Part shown: positions 44,061-53,836 of the stretch, piece by piece | How positions within the stretch are numbered: the stretch's first letter is position 1 | Layout: the number at the start of each line of letters is the position of its first letter | NCBI RefSeq assembly: GCF_008364625.2 | Contig: NZ_CP126604.1 | Location: 4,402,001-4,466,000, forward strand | Source of the DNA: Enterobacter dykesii | Lineage (GTDB): Bacteria; Pseudomonadota; Gammaproteobacteria; Enterobacterales; Enterobacteriaceae | Direction of reading: 5' to 3' | Length of the DNA stretch: 64,000 nucleotides | Position numbers and translations under genes: made by a program | The notes under the pieces: generated by a model | Told to the model about the DNA's origin: nothing | The model's database searches: none | What the model saw: the letters and a program-made list of their open reading frames with translations, nothing else

Positions 44061-45365
44061 CTACAACCTGCCTAACACGCTAAACCACAGATAATTCAGC
44101 GGCAGCAGCACCAGATACGTTGCAATGGCCAGCGCCAGACAGAGCATCATCCCCGCCCTTGCAGGCACCTTTCCTAACCCCATCGCCACCACAATCGGCG
44201 ACGCCTGATACGGCAGCAGCGGCGTGGAATAGCCCAGCACCTGAATCATGATTACCGACAGCAGCGGGAAACCGGTCGCGTCCGAGAAGCTCTGCGCCAG
44301 CGTGGTGTACAGCGCCGGAACGCCGTTGGCGGTCATAATGAAGTTGAGCGCCGTGGTAATACCGGTCAGCGCCAGGAAACTGGTGAACGGTCTGTCTGCA
44401 TCCAGCGGCATAATGCGAAGCAACGCCTCGCCAACAGCCGTTCCGATACCGGTTTGCGTCACGACGATTGCCAGACCGAGAATACCCGCGACGTAAATAC
44501 AGGTACGCATATTCACTCCCGCAGAAAACTCTTCCCCGGTAATGAAACCAATGCGCGGCAGCATAACGATGATCGACGCCGCCAGCCCCGTCCACGCCGG
44601 CCCCACGCCGTGCCAGCTCTCCGTGACCCACATACCCAACACCACAGCCAGCAGCCAGGCGAGACGCTTTTCATCTCGCCCCATCGGCTCAGACGGCGCC
44701 TGTTCCTTCGACGGTTTTGGGCTACCGGGAAATAGCCAGCAGATGAGGCCAATCAAAATCAGGCCTTTGAGAATGCCCAGCACCGGCGTGTGCAGCAGCA
44801 GATACGGGACATAGTTCAGATGGATGCCGTACGAGCCTTCTGCCGCACCGCTCATCACCAGATTAGGGACGTTTGCAGGCAGGATAGTCGCCGACAGCTG
44901 GAAAGTCCCAAACCCCACCGCCAGCGCAAGCCCGAACCAGGCGCGGGAGCCGTCGGCGATACCGGCGCGTTTTGCCATCGCCGCGACAATCGGCATCAGC
45001 AGCGCAATACGTCCCATGTTCGACGGCATCACAAACGCCAGCGCGTAGCTCAGCAGCACCACGCTCGCCACCATCAACACCCAGGAGTCGGTGAGCTTTG
45101 CCGACAGCGCCCGGGCGGCCCTGTCCGCCAGTCCGGTTTTACGGATCGCCACGCCGAGCACAAAGCCGCTGAATACCAGCCAGAAAGCCGACGAGGCAAA
45201 ACCGCCGAAGATGACCTCCGGCGGGGCGATCTTCGCAGTCATTGCCGCCGTGAAGAACAGCAGCGCGGTGATGAATTCCGGCAATAGCGACGTCGCCCAC
45301 AGCACGATGGTGACGCCAACGATCAGTGAGGGCAGCAGCAGAGGATACGTTAACCAGAGCGACAT
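44061..45365 (-). CDS. SLC13/DASS-family anion permease
   Basis: A 434-residue integral inner-membrane protein with many hydrophobic segments along its length. It resembles sodium-coupled or exchange transporters of the divalent-anion (DASS, SLC13, CitT-like) family; supportive features are the two-fold arrangement of membrane segments and the conserved stretches FVMPSNMGRIALLMPIV and ALNFIMTANGVPAL, which correspond to the substrate-binding half-loops. Substrates of the family include di- and tricarboxylates and sulfate. ATG 45365 follows CAGGAGACAGGT. In E. coli K-12 cdh adjoins tpiA with nothing between, so this gene is an addition. The nearby sulfate-binding gene sbp is suggestive but proves nothing. 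Confidence 0.8.
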   Translation of the reverse strand: MSLWLTYPLLLPSLIVGVTIVLWATSLLPEFITALLFFTAAMTAKIAPPEVIFGGFASSAFWLVFSGFVLGVAIRKTGLADRAARALSAKLTDSWVLMVASVVLLSYALAFVMPSNMGRIALLMPIVAAMAKRAGIADGSRAWFGLALAVGFGTFQLSATILPANVPNLVMSGAAEGSYGIHLNYVPYLLLHTPVLGILKGLILIGLICWLFPGSPKPSKEQAPSEPMGRDEKRLAWLLAVVLGMWVTESWHGVGPAWTGLAASIIVMLPRIGFITGEEFSAGVNMRTCIYVAGILGLAIVVTQTGIGTAVGEALLRIMPLDADRPFTSFLALTGITTALNFIMTANGVPALYTTLAQSFSDATGFPLLSVIMIQVLGYSTPLLPYQASPIVVAMGLGKVPARAGMMLCLALAIATYLVLLPLNYLWFSVLGRL

Positions 45366-45438
45366 ACCTGTCTCCTGTAGAATTTTTCAGCAAGTCTACG
45401 GTGACAGGTAGCCCGAGTAAACGCGATTTATGGTGGGG

Positions 45439-46182
45439 TTACTTCAGGATAGCGCATTGATGATCCTGCAGTTCCTCAGCGGACGCGCGGTTAAGCGTGA
45501 GCAGGTTACGCTCGGTCGCCAGCAAAACAAAAGAGCCATCCGACTGCTGCGCCATCGCCAGCGCGAAGCGCCCCATATGGTCGCGCGCTTCCGGCAGCTC
45601 TTCCGCCAGCATCATAAACGGGCTGCGCTGGACCAGTTCATTCTCGGTCACGCGGCGAGCAAGATACTCATGTCCTTCTAGTCCCCCGGGCAGAGGCAGC
45701 CACTGGGTGCTGATTTCTCCCTGTGCCGCGTTGAGCTTCTCGCGCACGTCCGGGCGCAGGCAGGAGATATGAATATGAAAATGGTTCTGGGTGCGGCCAG
45801 TCGGCGAGTTAATCGTCAACGAAATAGCGCTGTCAGGCACCTCGGAGCCACGCTTGAGGGTCATAAAGCTGCGCGACTGCCACGCCAGCCAGAAAAAGTT
45901 CGGCGTATGCGCTTCGGTCAGCAGCGGGCTCTCGGTGCCGTTGATGCGGTAGGTTGGCATCAGCAGGTATTGCAGCGGCCCGTTGCGATCTTTAAATACC
46001 ACATAGCCTGCATCCGTTTTCACCTGCGCACAGGGTGCCGGGTTACGATTCTGGATCTGATTCGGCACGCACTGGTCGAGAACGATATGTCGCAACGCAT
46101 TCGGATTACCCGCCTTCATCCAGTACACGCCGCCAGCGGCAAGGGCGATGACAATGAGGATCAAAAAGATAATTTTTTTCAC
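45439..46182 (-). CDS. cdh: CDP-diacylglycerol pyrophosphatase
   Basis: Cdh hydrolyses CDP-diacylglycerol to phosphatidate and CMP at the inner membrane. The 247-residue protein has an N-terminal membrane anchor ([19 protein letters not shown]) and a HIT-like catalytic motif [12 protein letters not shown]. Only a GTG start at 46182 fits, seven bases after AGGGA; upstream ATG 46236 has no site and would disrupt the anchor. Ordered with sbp and pfkA as in E. coli. Confidence 0.93.
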   Translation of the reverse strand: MKKIIFLILIVIALAAGGVYWMKAGNPNALRHIVLDQCVPNQIQNRNPAPCAQVKTDAGYVVFKDRNGPLQYLLMPTYRINGTESPLLTEAHTPNFFWLAWQSRSFMTLKRGSEVPDSAISLTINSPTGRTQNHFHIHISCLRPDVREKLNAAQGEISTQWLPLPGGLEGHEYLARRVTENELVQRSPFMMLAEELPEARDHMGRFALAMAQQSDGSFVLLATERNLLTLNRASAEELQDHQCAILK

Positions 46183-46235
46183 AACGCGTTCCCTGTTTTC
46201 AATAGAGGCAAAAGAGTAACGCAAAATGATGACCA

Positions 46236-46270
46236 AATAAAAAACCCGGCGGATTTCTCACGCCGGGTCA
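46236..46270 (-). terminator. Terminator after sbp
   Basis: On the minus strand ACCCGGCG, loop tgagaaatc, CGCCGGGT is followed by TTTTTTATTTGG. It separates sbp from cdh. Confidence 0.88.
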
Positions 46271-46289
46271 CCGTGTCATTGGCTAATGG

Positions 46290-47279
46290 TTAGCGCTGGC
46301 TGATTTGGTCGAAAGTGCCACCGTTAGAGAAGTGCTCTTTCTGCGCTTTGGTCCAACCGCCGAACTCGTCATCAATGGTGAAGAGTTTCAGTTTAGGGAA
46401 TACGCTTTCGTATTTCTTCGCAACGGCCGGATCGCGTGGACGATAGAAGTTTTTCGCCGCAATTTCCTGGCCTTCTGGCGAGTACAGATACTTCAGATAG
46501 GCTTCCGCCACCGCTTTGGTGTCTTTCTTCTCAACCACTTTATCGACCACTGAAACGGTCGGCTCAGCCAGAATCGATTCGCTCGGGGTCACGATCTCGA
46601 ATTTGTCTTTACCCAGCTCGTTGGTGGCCAGCAGGGCTTCATTTTCCCAGGCAATCAGCACGTCGCCAATCCCGCGCTCGACGAAGGTGTTGGTGGCGCC
46701 ACGCGCGCCGGAGTCTAGCACTTCAACGTTTTTATACAGCGCTTTCACGAATTCCTGCGCTTTGGCCTGATCGTTATTGTTGTGATGCAGCGCGTAGCCC
46801 CATGCGCCCAGGTAGTTCCAGCGAGCGCCGCCGGAGCTTTTCGGGTTCGGGGTAATGACAGAAACGCCCGGTTTGATCAGATCGTTCCAGTCTTTAATTT
46901 GTTTCGGGTTTCCTTTACGCACCAGGAAGACGATGGTCGAGGTGTAGGGTGCGGAGTTATCCGGCAGGCGTTTGATCCAGTTTTTGTCGATGCGGCCACG
47001 CTCGGCGATCGCGTCAACATCGTAGGCCAGCGCCAGGGTCACCACGTCGGCTTCAATACCGTTTATCACGGACGTCGCCTGCTTGCCGGAGCCGCCATGC
47101 GACTGGCGAACCACCACGTTGTCGCCGGTTTCCTGCTTCCAGTGTGCCGCAAACGCTTTGTTGTATTGCTCGTACAGTTCACGCGTCGGGTCGTATGACA
47201 CGTTCAGTAACTGGATATCCTTAGCCAGAACGCTGGTCGATGCCAGCAAAAATGTTAAACCCACGCCCCATTTATTCAT
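46290..47279 (-). CDS. sbp: Periplasmic sulfate-binding protein
   Basis: Sbp is the periplasmic receptor delivering sulfate to the CysTWA ABC importer, encoded elsewhere. The 329-residue precursor has a signal peptide ([19 protein letters not shown], cleavage before [17 protein letters not shown]) and the sulfate-site segments [12 protein letters not shown] and [17 protein letters not shown]. It is monocistronic with its own terminator. In E. coli it is induced by sulfur limitation through CysB; I cannot assign a CysB site by eye. Confidence 0.98.
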   Translation of the reverse strand: MNKWGVGLTFLLASTSVLAKDIQLLNVSYDPTRELYEQYNKAFAAHWKQETGDNVVVRQSHGGSGKQATSVINGIEADVVTLALAYDVDAIAERGRIDKNWIKRLPDNSAPYTSTIVFLVRKGNPKQIKDWNDLIKPGVSVITPNPKSSGGARWNYLGAWGYALHHNNNDQAKAQEFVKALYKNVEVLDSGARGATNTFVERGIGDVLIAWENEALLATNELGKDKFEIVTPSESILAEPTVSVVDKVVEKKDTKAVAEAYLKYLYSPEGQEIAAKNFYRPRDPAVAKKYESVFPKLKLFTIDDEFGGWTKAQKEHFSNGGTFDQISQR

Positions 47280-47373
47280 CGCCCAGCTCTCTTGTGTAGT
47301 GTTTTGATGAATGCAGCGTGCCAGAAAGCGATTCGAGGATTAAAGAATAAAAAAAGATTGGCTATAACGTAGA

Positions 47374-47409
47374 GGAATAATGGCCCTCTTCGCGAAAGAA
47401 GAGGGCCAG
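47374..47409 (-). terminator. Terminator after pfkA
   Basis: On the minus strand GGCCCTCTT, loop tctttcgcg region, AAGAGGGCC forms a strong hairpin followed by ATTATT. It lies just past the pfkA stop. Confidence 0.85.
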
Positions 47410-47414
47410 GAGAA

Positions 47415-48377
47415 TCAGTACAGCTTTTTCGCGCAGTCCAGCCAGTCACCTTTGAACGGACGCTTCATGTTTTCAATGGCGTCGATGATGTCGTGGTGAA
47501 CCAGTTTTTCGTTCTGAATACCGACGCAGCGGCCGCCGTGGCCCTGAAGCAGCAGATCGATCGCGTACGCGCCCATACGGGACGCCAGAATACGGTCGTA
47601 AGGGCCAGGGGAGCCGCCGCGCTGGATGTGACCCAGTACGGTCGCGCGGGTTTCGCGTTTGGTTTCGGCTTCGATGTACTTCGCCAGCTCGTCAACGTCA
47701 CAGATATGCTCGGTGATAGCCACGATCGCGTGTTTTTTACCCTTCGCGATGCCCGCTTTGATTTCAGCCACCAGATCTTCACGGCTAAATTCGACTTCTG
47801 GCACGACGATAAATTCGCAACCGCCCGCAATGGCTGCCGCCAGCGTCAGGTCGCCACAGTAACGGCCCATCACTTCAACGATAGAGATACGCTGGTGAGA
47901 AGAAGAGGTGTCACGCAGACGGTCAATCGCTTCAACAACGGTACCCAGCGCAGTAAAGAAGCCGATAGTGTAGTCAGTACCTTTGATGTCGTTGTCGATG
48001 GTGCCCGGCAGACCGATGCACGGGAAGCCCATTTCGGTCAGACGTTTTGCACCCATGTAGGAGCCGTCACCACCGATAACCACCAGGGCGTCCAGGCCGC
48101 GTTTCTTCATGTTTTCGATAGCCACTTCACGAACGTGTTCATCACGGAATTCCGGGAAGCGCGCGGAACCGAGGAAAGTACCGCCACGGTTGATCATGTC
48201 AGACACGCTGTAACGGTCGAGCTGAACCATACGATCTTCATACAGGCCCAGATAACCGTCATAAACGCCAAAAACTTCCAGGCCTTCCGTCAGCGCTGCA
48301 CGGACAACACCACGAATTGCCGCGTTCATGCCCGGCGCATCACCGCCGCTTGTCAACACACCGATTTTCTTAATCAT
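47415..48377 (-). CDS. pfkA: 6-phosphofructokinase I
   Basis: PfkA phosphorylates fructose-6-phosphate with ATP, the committed glycolytic step; it is activated by ADP and inhibited by phosphoenolpyruvate. The 320-residue protein has the ATP-binding [18 protein letters not shown] and [14 protein letters not shown], and the catalytic [15 protein letters not shown] loop. ATG 48377 (MIKKIGVLT) matches E. coli; the frame to 48464 is not supported. FsaB and GlpX elsewhere in the window act on the same hexose phosphates. Confidence 0.99.
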   Translation of the reverse strand: MIKKIGVLTSGGDAPGMNAAIRGVVRAALTEGLEVFGVYDGYLGLYEDRMVQLDRYSVSDMINRGGTFLGSARFPEFRDEHVREVAIENMKKRGLDALVVIGGDGSYMGAKRLTEMGFPCIGLPGTIDNDIKGTDYTIGFFTALGTVVEAIDRLRDTSSSHQRISIVEVMGRYCGDLTLAAAIAGGCEFIVVPEVEFSREDLVAEIKAGIAKGKKHAIVAITEHICDVDELAKYIEAETKRETRATVLGHIQRGGSPGPYDRILASRMGAYAIDLLLQGHGGRCVGIQNEKLVHHDIIDAIENMKRPFKGDWLDCAKKLY

Positions 48378-48551
48378 GACTACCTCTGAACTTAGGAATG
48401 CAAAATTGAAATCTGTTGCCGGAAGAAACTTATCGACCAACGAATACTGCAAATAGTATATCAATCCCTTCCAGCTGAATTGATTCAGGTCAGACCAAAC
48501 GGCGGTAATTTATACACAAAATGCTGGCCTGGCTCACTTTTTTACAACGAA

Positions 48552-49445
48552 TTACGAAAGCCCAACATGACCGGGTACAACCGAGCAGGGATCCTGGTGA
48601 ATGATGACGTCTGACCCAGGAAAACGCTGCAAAATCGCCTGCTCGACCTGCTCAGCAATAACGTGAGCCTGAACCAGTGGCAGGTTGTCTTCCATTTCAA
48701 TATGAATCTGAATAAAGCGGGTCGGCCCTGACTGCCGCGTTCGAAGATCGTGTGCACCGCTGACGCCGGGCCAGGAGGTCACGATAGAAAAAATTTCATT
48801 ACGTTCTGAGTCCGGGAGGGCGCGGTCAAGCAGTGATTGCACCGCTTCATACCCCATCCGCAGGGCGCTATATAAAATATAGATACCAATCCCTAACGCA
48901 AATAACGCATCGGCGCGATGCCAGCCATACCAGGCCAGACCGAGCGCAATAAGAATAGCCCCATTCATCATAACATCAGATTGATAATGAAGCATATCCG
49001 CCCGTACAGCCTGACTTTGCGTTTTGCGAACAACCCAACGCTGGAACGTTACCAGAACAAGTGTGCATATAAGCGCAACGATCGTCACAATCACGCCCAC
49101 GCCGGGATCGTTCATCGGCGTCGGCGAAACGAGATGCTGAATCCCGGTTAAAAACAGGAACAGCGCAGAGCCGGAAATGAACATACTTTGCGCCAGCGCG
49201 GCCAGCGACTCCGCTTTGCCGTGCCCAAATGTATGCTCTTCATCCGCTGGTTGTAGCGAGTAACGCACCACCAGCAGGTTGGTCAACGAGGCGGCAATGT
49301 CCATCAGCGAGTCCACCAGCGCCGCCAGAATACTGACCGAGCCGGTATACCACCAGGCAAAGATTTTAATCAGTAACAGGCTGGAGGCCATGACGGTCGC
49401 CGCAATGGCGGCCCGGCTTACCAGTCTTCCATAGGATTGATTCAT
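48552..49445 (-). CDS. fieF: Cation-diffusion-facilitator metal efflux pump FieF
   Basis: FieF (YiiP) is an inner-membrane dimeric proton antiporter that exports zinc and ferrous iron. The 300-residue protein has six membrane spans. The metal site residues are visible as DSLMD (helix 2, residues of about 45-49) and [10 protein letters not shown] (helix 5), with the HGKAES zinc-binding loop after helix 3 and a C-terminal cytoplasmic domain ([15 protein letters not shown]). ATG 49445 (MNQSYGRLV) follows AGGAGCG; the extension to 49460 is not needed. It lies beside cpxP as in E. coli. Confidence 0.97.
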   Translation of the reverse strand: MNQSYGRLVSRAAIAATVMASSLLLIKIFAWWYTGSVSILAALVDSLMDIAASLTNLLVVRYSLQPADEEHTFGHGKAESLAALAQSMFISGSALFLFLTGIQHLVSPTPMNDPGVGVIVTIVALICTLVLVTFQRWVVRKTQSQAVRADMLHYQSDVMMNGAILIALGLAWYGWHRADALFALGIGIYILYSALRMGYEAVQSLLDRALPDSERNEIFSIVTSWPGVSGAHDLRTRQSGPTRFIQIHIEMEDNLPLVQAHVIAEQVEQAILQRFPGSDVIIHQDPCSVVPGHVGLS

Positions 49446-49533
49446 AAACGCTCCTGTCATGTCATGCCGCTATTATAACGGAAGCATGGGGAGTCTAAGG
49501 ATGAATAAACGGTTAACAGGGCGGATGCGAGGC

Positions 49534-49592
49534 AAAAAAAACCCCCACATCATGTGGGGGAAGACAGGGATGGTGTCTATGGCAAGGAAAAC
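49534..49592 (-). ncRNA. cpxQ: CpxQ small RNA (3'UTR of cpxP)
   Basis: CpxQ is an Hfq-binding RNA of about 58 nt cut from the 3' end of cpxP mRNA by RNase E; it represses mRNAs of envelope and fimbrial proteins during Cpx stress. On the minus strand, directly after the cpxP stop, the sequence reads TTTTCCTTGCCATAGACACC, then atccctgtcttc, then a terminator CCCCCACAT-CATGTGGGGG with a run of eight T. The seed and the terminator match my recollection of Salmonella and E. coli CpxQ. The 5' end is the processing site by homology. Confidence 0.85.
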
Positions 49593-49597
49593 AGGGT

Positions 49598-50104
49598 TTA
49601 CTGGTTACTACGGGTACTGCTATTGCTACTGAAAAACGACGTTTCTGAGCTTCGCTGCATCCGTGCAACCTCACGCAGCTGGTCCATTCGCTGCTGATGT
49701 TTAGTGTTCAAAACCGCTTGCTGCTCGGGCGTTAGCAGATGGAACATCTGGTTGCGGACCTTCGCCATCTCTACCTGGCGGGCAACTTGTTCCTGTGCCA
49801 TTTTTTCGGCCTGAGCGCGTACAGCGCTTTCGTCAAAATTTTCTGCGGTGACAAGGCGATGCATTGTCTCCATTTCGCTAACATTAACAGGGGGCTGGTC
49901 GTGTCGTGCCCTCTGCATCAGATCTCGCATCTGTTGACGCTGATGTTCGGTTAAACTTATGCCGTCAAACATATGGCTTTGGCTGCTGTTCTGCGTTGCA
50001 CCCTCTTGTAAGGGACTGTTATCGCTGATGATAGCTTCAGCAGCCTGGCTAAACGCACTGAACGCCAGCGTTGAGGCCATGACGGCAGCGGTAACTTTGC
50101 GCAT
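49598..50104 (-). CDS. cpxP: Periplasmic Cpx inhibitor and chaperone CpxP
   Basis: CpxP binds the sensor CpxA and keeps it off, and delivers misfolded pilus subunits to DegP. The 168-residue precursor has a signal peptide ([23 protein letters not shown]) and the two LTxxQ-type motifs of the Spy/CpxP family ([14 protein letters not shown] and [21 protein letters not shown]). ATG 50104 is chosen over GTG 50107. It is divergent from cpxRA with a perfect CpxR box between, giving negative feedback. Its transcript carries CpxQ. Confidence 0.96.
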   Translation of the reverse strand: MRKVTAAVMASTLAFSAFSQAAEAIISDNSPLQEGATQNSSQSHMFDGISLTEHQRQQMRDLMQRARHDQPPVNVSEMETMHRLVTAENFDESAVRAQAEKMAQEQVARQVEMAKVRNQMFHLLTPEQQAVLNTKHQQRMDQLREVARMQRSSETSFFSSNSSTRSNQ

Positions 50105-50184
50105 CACTTGCTCCCAAAATCTTTCGTGTCGCGATTCAACGAGAGACAGTCTACGATTCAGGCTGCAAACATGCGTCAGGGGGT

Positions 50185-50199
50185 GTAAAACAACGTAAA
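50185..50199. promoter_or_regulatory. CpxR box between cpxP and cpxR
   Basis: GTAAA, five bases (acaac), GTAAA is an exact match to the CpxR consensus. It lies 55 bases before cpxR and 81 bases from the cpxP start, where CpxR activates cpxP strongly and cpxRA moderately in E. coli. Confidence 0.92.
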
Positions 50200-50254
50200 G
50201 TCATGGATTAGATAGCCTTGATGTCGTAATTTCTGCCTCGGAGGTATTTAAACA

Positions 50255-50953
50255 ATGAATAAAATCCTGTTAGTTGATGATGACCGAGAGCTCACATCCC
50301 TTTTAAAGGAGTTGCTCGACATGGAAGGTTTCAACGTCCTGGTTGCCCATGATGGCGAGCAGGCGCTGAGTCTCCTTGACGACAGCATCGATTTACTTTT
50401 GCTCGACGTGATGATGCCGAAGAAAAACGGTATTGATACGTTGAAAGAGCTTCGCCAGACACACCAGACTCCTGTAATCATGCTGACCGCGCGCGGCAGC
50501 GAACTTGACCGCGTACTCGGCCTTGAGCTGGGCGCGGATGACTATTTACCGAAGCCGTTTAACGACCGTGAACTGGTTGCCCGTATTCGCGCTATCCTGC
50601 GCCGTTCGCACTGGAGCGAGCAGCAGCAAAATACCGACAACAGCTCACCCACCCTTGAAGTCGACTCCCTGAGCCTGAACCCGGGCCGTCAGGAAGCAAG
50701 CTTTGATGGCCAGACGCTGGAACTGACCGGCACGGAGTTCACCCTGCTGTATCTGCTGGCGCAGCACCTCGGCCAGGTGGTTTCGCGTGAACATCTAAGC
50801 CAGGAAGTGCTGGGCAAACGCCTCACCCCGTTTGACCGCGCCATCGACATGCACATCTCTAACCTGCGCCGTAAGCTGCCGGAGCGTAAAGACGGTCATC
50901 CATGGTTTAAAACCCTGCGTGGTCGCGGTTATCTGATGGTTTCCGCTTCATGA
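50255..50953 (+). CDS. cpxR: Envelope-stress response regulator CpxR
   Basis: CpxR is an OmpR-type regulator activated by CpxA that induces periplasmic folding and proteolysis factors. The 232-residue protein has the phospho-acceptor Asp51 (LLLLDVMMP), the acidic pair in VDDD near residue 8, the conserved Lys in LPKPFNDRELVARI, and a C-terminal winged helix (LTGTEFTLLYLLAQHLG, ISNLRRKL). GGAGGTATTTAAACA precedes the ATG. Its stop overlaps the cpxA start in ATGA, so the two are translationally coupled. Confidence 0.99.
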   Translation: MNKILLVDDDRELTSLLKELLDMEGFNVLVAHDGEQALSLLDDSIDLLLLDVMMPKKNGIDTLKELRQTHQTPVIMLTARGSELDRVLGLELGADDYLPKPFNDRELVARIRAILRRSHWSEQQQNTDNSSPTLEVDSLSLNPGRQEASFDGQTLELTGTEFTLLYLLAQHLGQVVSREHLSQEVLGKRLTPFDRAIDMHISNLRRKLPERKDGHPWFKTLRGRGYLMVSAS

Positions 50954-52323
50954 TAGGAAGCTTAACCGCCCGCATCTTCGCCATCTTCTGGCTGACGCTG
51001 GCACTGGTTTTAATGCTCGTTTTGATGTTGCCAAAACTCGACTCACGCCAGATGACGGAGCTTCTCGACAGCGAGCAACGTCAGGGCGTGATGATCGAGC
51101 AGCACGTGGAAGCCGAGCTGGCAAACGATCCGCCGAACGATTTAATGTGGTGGCGCAGGCTGTTTCGCGCTATCGACAAGTGGGCGCCGCCCGGACAACG
51201 CCTGCTGCTGGTAACCAGCGAAGGCCGCGTGATTGGGGCCGATCGCAATGAAATGCAGATTATCCGCAACTTCATTGGCCAGGCGGATAACGCCGATCAT
51301 CCCCAGAAGAAAAAATATGGCCGCGTAGAGATGGTGGGGCCTTTCTCCGTCAGGGACGGAGAGGATAATTATCAGCTCTACCTGATCCGTCCGGCGAGCA
51401 ACTCCCAGTCTGATTTTATCAACCTGCTGTTTGACCGCCCTCTCCTGCTGCTGATTGTCACCATGCTGGTCAGCTCACCGCTGCTGTTATGGCTGGCGTG
51501 GAGTCTGGCAAAACCGGCGCGTAAGCTGAAGAATGCCGCCGATGAGGTGGCGCAGGGTAACCTGCGACAACACCCTGAACTGGAAGCCGGGCCGCAGGAG
51601 TTCCTTGCCGCCGGAACCAGTTTTAACCAGATGGTGAGCGCCCTCGATCGCATGATGACCGCGCAGCAACGTCTGCTGTCGGATATCTCGCACGAGCTGC
51701 GTACCCCGCTTACGCGCTTGCAGCTTGGCACCGCGCTGCTGCGTCGCCGCAGCGGTGAGAGCAAAGAGCTGGAGCGTATTGAAACGGAAGCGCATCGTCT
51801 GGACAGCATGATCAACGACCTGCTGGTCATGTCGCGCAATCAGCAGAAAAACGCGCTGGTCAGCGAAACGGTGAAAGCCAATCACCTCTGGCACGAGGTG
51901 CTGGACAACGCGGCGTTCGAAGCGGAACAGATGGGTAAATCCTTCACCGTCAACTTCCCGCCGGGCCCGTGGCCGCTGTACGGTAACCCCAACACGCTGG
52001 AAAGCGCGCTGGAGAACATCGTGCGTAACGCTCTTCGCTACTCGCATACGAAGATTGAGGTGGCGTTCTCGGTGGATAAAGACGGGATTACCGTCATTGT
52101 CGATGACGACGGTCCTGGCGTGAGCCCGGAAGACCGCGAGCAGATTTTCCGTCCGTTCTACCGTACCGACGAAGCGCGCGACCGGGAATCGGGCGGTACG
52201 GGGCTGGGGCTGGCGATTGTTGAAACCGCCATGCAGCAGCACCGCGGCTGGGTGAAAGCCGATGACAGTCCGCTGGGTGGACTACGGTTAACGCTGTGGC
52301 TACCGTTGTATAAGCGTTCGTAG
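50950..52323 (+). CDS. cpxA: Envelope-stress sensor histidine kinase CpxA
   Basis: CpxA is an inner-membrane kinase/phosphatase for CpxR that senses misfolded periplasmic protein and lipid disturbance. Of 457 residues, about 8-28 and 165-185 are membrane spans flanking a periplasmic sensor domain; a HAMP segment (SLAKPARKLKNAADEVAQGNL) follows. The phospho-acceptor is His248 (ISHELRTPLTRLQ). The ATPase domain shows NIVRNALRYS, DDDGPGVSPEDREQIFRPFY and GGTGLGLAIV. Second gene of cpxRA, followed by a REP palindrome. Confidence 0.98.
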   Translation: MIGSLTARIFAIFWLTLALVLMLVLMLPKLDSRQMTELLDSEQRQGVMIEQHVEAELANDPPNDLMWWRRLFRAIDKWAPPGQRLLLVTSEGRVIGADRNEMQIIRNFIGQADNADHPQKKKYGRVEMVGPFSVRDGEDNYQLYLIRPASNSQSDFINLLFDRPLLLLIVTMLVSSPLLLWLAWSLAKPARKLKNAADEVAQGNLRQHPELEAGPQEFLAAGTSFNQMVSALDRMMTAQQRLLSDISHELRTPLTRLQLGTALLRRRSGESKELERIETEAHRLDSMINDLLVMSRNQQKNALVSETVKANHLWHEVLDNAAFEAEQMGKSFTVNFPPGPWPLYGNPNTLESALENIVRNALRYSHTKIEVAFSVDKDGITVIVDDDGPGVSPEDREQIFRPFYRTDEARDRESGGTGLGLAIVETAMQQHRGWVKADDSPLGGLRLTLWLPLYKRS

Positions 52324-52330
52324 CTTTTAG

Positions 52331-52363
52331 TGCCGGGTGGCGGCTTCGCCTTACCCGGCCTAC
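52331..52363. repeat. REP-type palindrome after cpxA
   Basis: The sequence gccgggtggcggcttcg, ccttacccggcctac forms an imperfect palindrome between the convergent cpxA and yiiM genes, likely the 3' structure for both. Confidence 0.78.
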
Positions 52364-52375
52364 TTTCCTGGAAGA

Positions 52376-53050
52376 CTATTTCCCCCACAATCTCCGCGAA
52401 TTATCCTCGATCTTATTGCTTAAACGCCGTTTCTGCATCGTTCTTGTCCAGCTGGTTGATAGCCCCGCCGCCGACAGCAGGCGGTGATACTGCTCGTCGT
52501 CAAACGGCGTATGCCAGGCAATGGCGCAGGCGTCATAAACGGACACATCGCTCAGGCGCGACGCCAGTTCAAGCGGTGCGTCCGCTGAAACCTGCCCAGC
52601 CAGCACCACGCGATACAGCCAGCCGGTTTTACCCGCTTTTTGCAGCTGGGCCGACATATCCTGAATACCGAAGTGGTAGTTGAGCTTAAAGCACGGCGAG
52701 CGTGGCTGCGTCACCTGAATCAGGGCATCGCCCCAGCGGTAGATATCACCGATAAACACGTTCTTTTCGGTGAGCCCTTCGGTGGAAAGATTTTCGCCAA
52801 ACGCGGGGGCGACGAAGAGATCCGCCTGCTCGGGAAACTCGGTTTTCCAGTGCTGATAGTGTTCACGCGGGTAGTGGCACAGCGCGCGCTCGGGCCCGCC
52901 GTGGATTTTCTTTTCGGCCTGCTCGTCACCCGCAAGCCCGAGGTCGGTTAACGTCAGCTCACCGTCGACCTGAATTTTGGCGATGGCACTCGGGCGGCTG
53001 CCGTCGTACTCCCTTACCTTGCCTGTAAACACGTTCACCGGATAATGCAT
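52376..53050 (-). CDS. yiiM: MOSC-domain protein YiiM (hydroxylaminopurine resistance)
   Basis: YiiM is a small molybdenum-cofactor sulfurase C-terminal (MOSC) domain protein; E. coli YiiM protects against N-hydroxylated base analogues. The 224-residue protein has the MOSC core GDEQAEKKIHGGPERALCHYP and GENLSTEGLTE, and the cysteine expected to bind the cofactor in QPRSPCFKLNYHFG. ATG 53050 (MHYPVNVFTGKV) matches E. coli length; the extension to 53089 runs through the sodA terminator. In E. coli kdgT lies between yiiM and sodA; it is missing here. Confidence 0.95.
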   Translation of the reverse strand: MHYPVNVFTGKVREYDGSRPSAIAKIQVDGELTLTDLGLAGDEQAEKKIHGGPERALCHYPREHYQHWKTEFPEQADLFVAPAFGENLSTEGLTEKNVFIGDIYRWGDALIQVTQPRSPCFKLNYHFGIQDMSAQLQKAGKTGWLYRVVLAGQVSADAPLELASRLSDVSVYDACAIAWHTPFDDEQYHRLLSAAGLSTSWTRTMQKRRLSNKIEDNSRRLWGK

Positions 53051-53072
53051 TGCTGCCTCCATTACGCAGATA

Positions 53073-53103
53073 CAAAAAAAGCGAGTCATAAGACTCGCTT
53101 CTC
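53073..53103 (-). terminator. Rho-independent terminator after sodA
   Basis: On the minus strand AAGCGAGTC, loop tta, GACTCGCTT is followed by a T run (TTTTTGTA). It separates sodA from yiiM. Confidence 0.92.
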
Positions 53104-53121
53104 ACAGGCGTCAATGCAACC

Positions 53122-53742
53122 TTATTTTTTAGCGGCGAAACGCGCTGCTGCTTCGTCCCAGTTCACCACGTCCCAGAACGCTTTGATGTAGTCCGGGCGA
53201 CGGTTCTGGAATTTCAGGTAGTAAGCGTGTTCCCACACGTCCAGACCCAGGATTGGAAAGCCGGATGCGCCAGAAATTGCTTCACCCATCAGCGGGGAGT
53301 CCTGGTTAGCAGTAGACACTACCGCCAGCTTGTCGCCTTTCAGAACCAGCCACGCCCAGCCAGAGCCGAAACGGGTTGCAGCGGCTTTTTCGAATTCCGC
53401 TTTGAAGTTGTCAACGGAGCCGAAGTCGCGCTCGATAGCCGCTTTCAGGTCGCCCTGCAGGGTGGTACCGGTCTTAAGGCCTTTCCAGAACAGGCTGTGG
53501 TTAGCGTGGCCGCCAGCGTTGTTACGCAGAACGGTTTTCTTGTCCGCTGGCAGCTGGTCCAGCTTGGTGATCAGCTCTTCAGCAGACAGGTTAGCGAACT
53601 CTGGCAGGCTTTCCAGCGCGGCGTTCGCATTGTTCACATAGGTCTGGTGGTGTTTAGTGTGATGGATTTCCATCGTCTGCTTGTCGAAATGCGGTTCCAG
53701 TGCGTCGTAGGCATACGGCAGGGATGGCAGTGTATAACTCAT
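53122..53742 (-). CDS. sodA: Manganese superoxide dismutase
   Basis: SodA converts superoxide to hydrogen peroxide and oxygen in the cytosol. The 206-residue protein has the metal ligands His27 ([14 protein letters not shown]), the second His in [13 protein letters not shown], and the Asp and His of [12 protein letters not shown]. The [10 protein letters not shown] and adjacent Gln pattern follow the manganese form. ATG 53742 ([10 protein letters not shown]) follows AGAGGATT. Upstream is a Fur box, consistent with repression when iron is plentiful; the peroxide it makes would be cleared by KatG. Confidence 0.98.
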   Translation of the reverse strand: MSYTLPSLPYAYDALEPHFDKQTMEIHHTKHHQTYVNNANAALESLPEFANLSAEELITKLDQLPADKKTVLRNNAGGHANHSLFWKGLKTGTTLQGDLKAAIERDFGSVDNFKAEFEKAAATRFGSGWAWLVLKGDKLAVVSTANQDSPLMGEAISGASGFPILGLDVWEHAYYLKFQNRRPDYIKAFWDVVNWDEAAARFAAKK

Positions 53743-53817
53743 AATCCTCTCCATTATTGTCGGGCGGCACAGCTGTTAATGCCGCGTAAGCAGTTGGTTC
53801 ATTATAGTTAATTAAAT

Positions 53818-53836
53818 GATATTGAAAATGATTATC
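53818..53836 (-). promoter_or_regulatory. Fur box upstream of sodA
   Basis: The 19-mer gatattgaaaatgattatc matches the Fur consensus GATAATGATAATCATTATC at most positions. It lies 76 bases before the sodA start, where Fur, ArcA and SoxS act in E. coli. Confidence 0.8.
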
